Positions 6,352-7,420 of a stretch of DNA of 7,420 nucleotides are shown one piece after another (position 1 is the first letter of the stretch; the number at the start of each line of letters is the position of its first letter). Under the pieces are notes generated by a model, which ran no database searches, was not told the origin of the DNA, and worked only from the letters and a program-made list of their open reading frames with translations. The DNA lies in contig CAMWJQ010000197.1 in NCBI GenBank assembly GCA_947174615.1, positions 1 to 7,420 on the forward strand, in the 5' to 3' direction. The position numbers and the translations under genes were made by a program. The DNA is from an uncultured Lachnospiraceae bacterium. GTDB taxonomy: Bacteria; Bacillota; Clostridia; Lachnospirales; Lachnospiraceae.

Positions 6352-6379
6352 ATTCTATTGGAAATTGCGATAGTTTAAA
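6352..6379 (-). promoter_or_regulatory. likely LysR gene promoter
   Basis: Read on the minus strand, TAGAAT (6357-6352) gives a five-of-six -10 box. TTTAAA (6379-6374) lies 16 bp upstream as a four-of-six -35. The start would be near 6345, giving a leader of about 12 nt to the ATG at 6333 or 24 nt to that at 6321. Confidence 0.45.
6355..6373. promoter_or_regulatory. LysR-type operator CTAT-N11-ATAG
   Basis: CTAT (6355-6358) and ATAG (6370-6373) form a dyad with exactly 11 bases between the inner T and A. This matches the T-N11-A rule for LysR-family boxes; the arms extend to CTATTG and CGATAG, with one mismatch. It lies between and over the -10 and -35 of the LysR promoter, so binding there would repress LysR itself. 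Confidence 0.5.
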
Positions 6380-6385
6380 CCATTC

Positions 6386-6415
6386 AAAATCGTCGCTGCC
6401 GAGCGACGATTTTTT
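6386..6415 (+). terminator. strong hairpin with T-tract in the divergent region
   Basis: A perfect 12-bp stem, AAAATCGTCGCT (6386-6397) and AGCGACGATTTT (6402-6413), has a GCCG loop and a run of six T (6410-6415). On the minus strand the same stem is followed by four T, so it could also work weakly in that direction. No gene ends here: it lies between two outward promoters. It may block antisense or spurious transcription between them, or be left over from a lost gene. Confidence 0.65.
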
Positions 6416-6475
6416 ATTCAGTATAGCACATATATAAATAGGTTTCAATTATGCAAATGAATTATATATAAGTAT

Positions 6476-6504
6476 TTGCTATTGCTGTTTGGGTTTACTA
6501 TACT
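6476..6504 (+). promoter_or_regulatory. promoter of the lipoprotein hydrolase gene
   Basis: TTGCTA (6476-6481) and TATACT (6499-6504) are separated by exactly 17 bp, and an AT-rich tract (about 6430-6475) lies upstream. The start would be near 6511, with AGGAGG at 6517-6522 in a leader of about 19 nt. The -35 is imperfect, which leaves room for activation. Confidence 0.6.
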
Positions 6505-6529
6505 TGAAAGAAAGATAGGAGGTTTCGTG

Positions 6530-7420
6530 ATGCGAAAAAAGATAATTTCCATTTTTACTATGTGTATGATATACATGTTGGCGGGCTGTAATGGGATTCC
6601 GTCATTCCAGAACAGCCAAACGATAGAAAACAGGGATGTGACTGATGATGAAAGGAATGCAGCTGTGATGGATATTGTACCTACAGAGAAAATTATGGAA
6701 TTGGAGGATGGTTTTTCTGCTGTGAGGTATGAGGGCGGCTACGGTTTTGATGAATTTCTTTCCAGCGGCGGAGCAGCTTCGGATGGGGAAGTAATCGAAT
6801 TTTTAACGCAAAATATGCTGGGAGATCTGGACTTGGGATTTATGGGCGAGATATTTGGATGCAGTACGATTGCGGTAAAGAATGCAGATGGTGAAGTTTT
6901 TTTTGGTCGGAACTTCGACTGGAATTCCTGTGAAGCGATGGTTGTTATGTCCTATCCGGAAAATGCTTATGCATCCATTTCCACAGTCAATATGGATTTT
7001 ATCCGTCAGGGAGCAGGCGGTGTGGCAGGTCTAGCATTAAAAGCGGATGAAATAAAAACGATAGCAGCGTTATATGCTCCGCTGGACGGCATGAATGAGA
7101 AAGGACTTGCCGTATCGGTCAATATGATACAGGATTCTGCTGCCATTGACCAGAATACAGATAAGCCGGATATTACCACAACAACGGCAATCCGGCTGGT
7201 GCTTGACAAGGCGGCGACTGTGGACGAGGCGCTTGATCTGCTGGAACAGTATGATATGCATGCCTCTATGGGGATGATGGTTCATTTTGCCATAGCGGAC
7301 TCTGGCGGAAAAAGCGTTGTGGTCGAATATATAGACAATGAAATGGTGGTAACACAGACCCCGGCAGTGACCAATTTTTATCTGGCTGAGGGAGAACGGC
7401 ATGGAGTCGGAACTGAGCAG
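6530..7420 (+). CDS. lipoprotein Ntn hydrolase, choloylglycine hydrolase/linear amidase class (partial)
   Basis: The frame is open to the window end (297 codons seen, no stop). The start ATG is 7 nt after AGGAGG (6517-6522). A lipoprotein signal ends in LAGC with C20. Residues 21-110 form a pro-region. The catalytic domain begins at GCSTIAVKNADGEVFFGRNF, with D130 next. C111, R127 and D130 keep the spacing of Cys2, Arg18 and Asp21 in bile salt hydrolase. N198 (in MNEKGLAVSVNM) and N282 (in VTNFYL) fit the two conserved asparagines; the final arginine would lie beyond the window. The family cleaves linear C-N amide bonds, as in bile salts, penicillin V or N-acyl amino acids. The substrate here is unknown, and extracellular anchoring differs from cytoplasmic bile salt hydrolases. 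Because the nucleophile is internal, cleavage between G110 and C111 is expected. It is divergent from LysR, which may regulate it. Confidence 0.88.
   Translation, partial: MRKKIISIFTMCMIYMLAGCNGIPSFQNSQTIENRDVTDDERNAAVMDIVPTEKIMELEDGFSAVRYEGGYGFDEFLSSGGAASDGEVIEFLTQNMLGDLDLGFMGEIFGCSTIAVKNADGEVFFGRNFDWNSCEAMVVMSYPENAYASISTVNMDFIRQGAGGVAGLALKADEIKTIAALYAPLDGMNEKGLAVSVNMIQDSAAIDQNTDKPDITTTTAIRLVLDKAATVDEALDLLEQYDMHASMGMMVHFAIADSGGKSVVVEYIDNEMVVTQTPAVTNFYLAEGERHGVGTEQ

Noticed and set aside
6429..6470. AT-rich near-palindrome (TATATA arms) before the hydrolase promoter as an operator
   Set aside because: The symmetry comes mainly from TA runs with mismatched centres; a simple AT-rich upstream element explains it.
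7006..7402. Minus-strand frames of 67 and 110 codons in the hydrolase region
   Set aside because: They lie antisense to a frame with clear Ntn hydrolase catalytic residues and have no signals of their own.

Overview
The window looks like chromosomal DNA of a low-to-moderate GC Gram-positive anaerobe, most likely a member of the Clostridia close to Lachnospiraceae. Evidence: AGGAGG-type ribosome binding sites before most genes, lipobox signal peptides, AT-rich promoters, intrinsic terminators, and an ABC-2 operon next to two-component genes. The assignment to family is inference.

Left part (1-1071). The window opens with a terminator-like hairpin that runs directly into the last ~45 codons of a sensor histidine kinase. 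The kinase 3' end appears to have been joined to foreign sequence, so it is probably a remnant. It overlaps by 8 nt a gene for a single-pass membrane protein with a PepSY-like outer domain. That gene carries an exact 20-bp direct repeat at its two ends. After it comes a row of ACAAC(T/A) motifs on an 11-bp grid, typical of a site for an OmpR/PhoB-type response regulator, and then a strong intrinsic terminator.

Middle part (1101-5101). Four co-directional, closely spaced genes form one operon: an ABC ATPase, a lipoprotein with a repeat-rich acidic linker, and two six-helix permeases with large outer domains. The likely -10 box overlaps the left arm of the upstream terminator, so the new transcript would start in the hairpin loop and escape termination. 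The substrate is unknown; such regulator-linked ABC-2 exporters often handle peptides, antimicrobials or envelope stress.

Decayed stretch (5102-5442). There is no intact gene here. A 17-codon ORF with a strong ribosome binding site lies next to a fragment of an unrecognised secreted-type protein. The fragment is cut off where it meets the 3' end of a LysR gene.

Right part (5431-7420). A LysR-type regulator on the minus strand is divergent from a lipoprotein Ntn hydrolase of the choloylglycine hydrolase/linear amidase class, whose 3' end lies beyond the window. Between them are a CTAT-N11-ATAG operator inside the LysR promoter, a perfect 12-bp hairpin with a T-tract, and a good promoter for the hydrolase. 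LysR probably controls itself and perhaps the hydrolase. The hydrolase has its catalytic cysteine at position 111, preceded by glycine, which implies self-cleavage of a membrane-anchored precursor.
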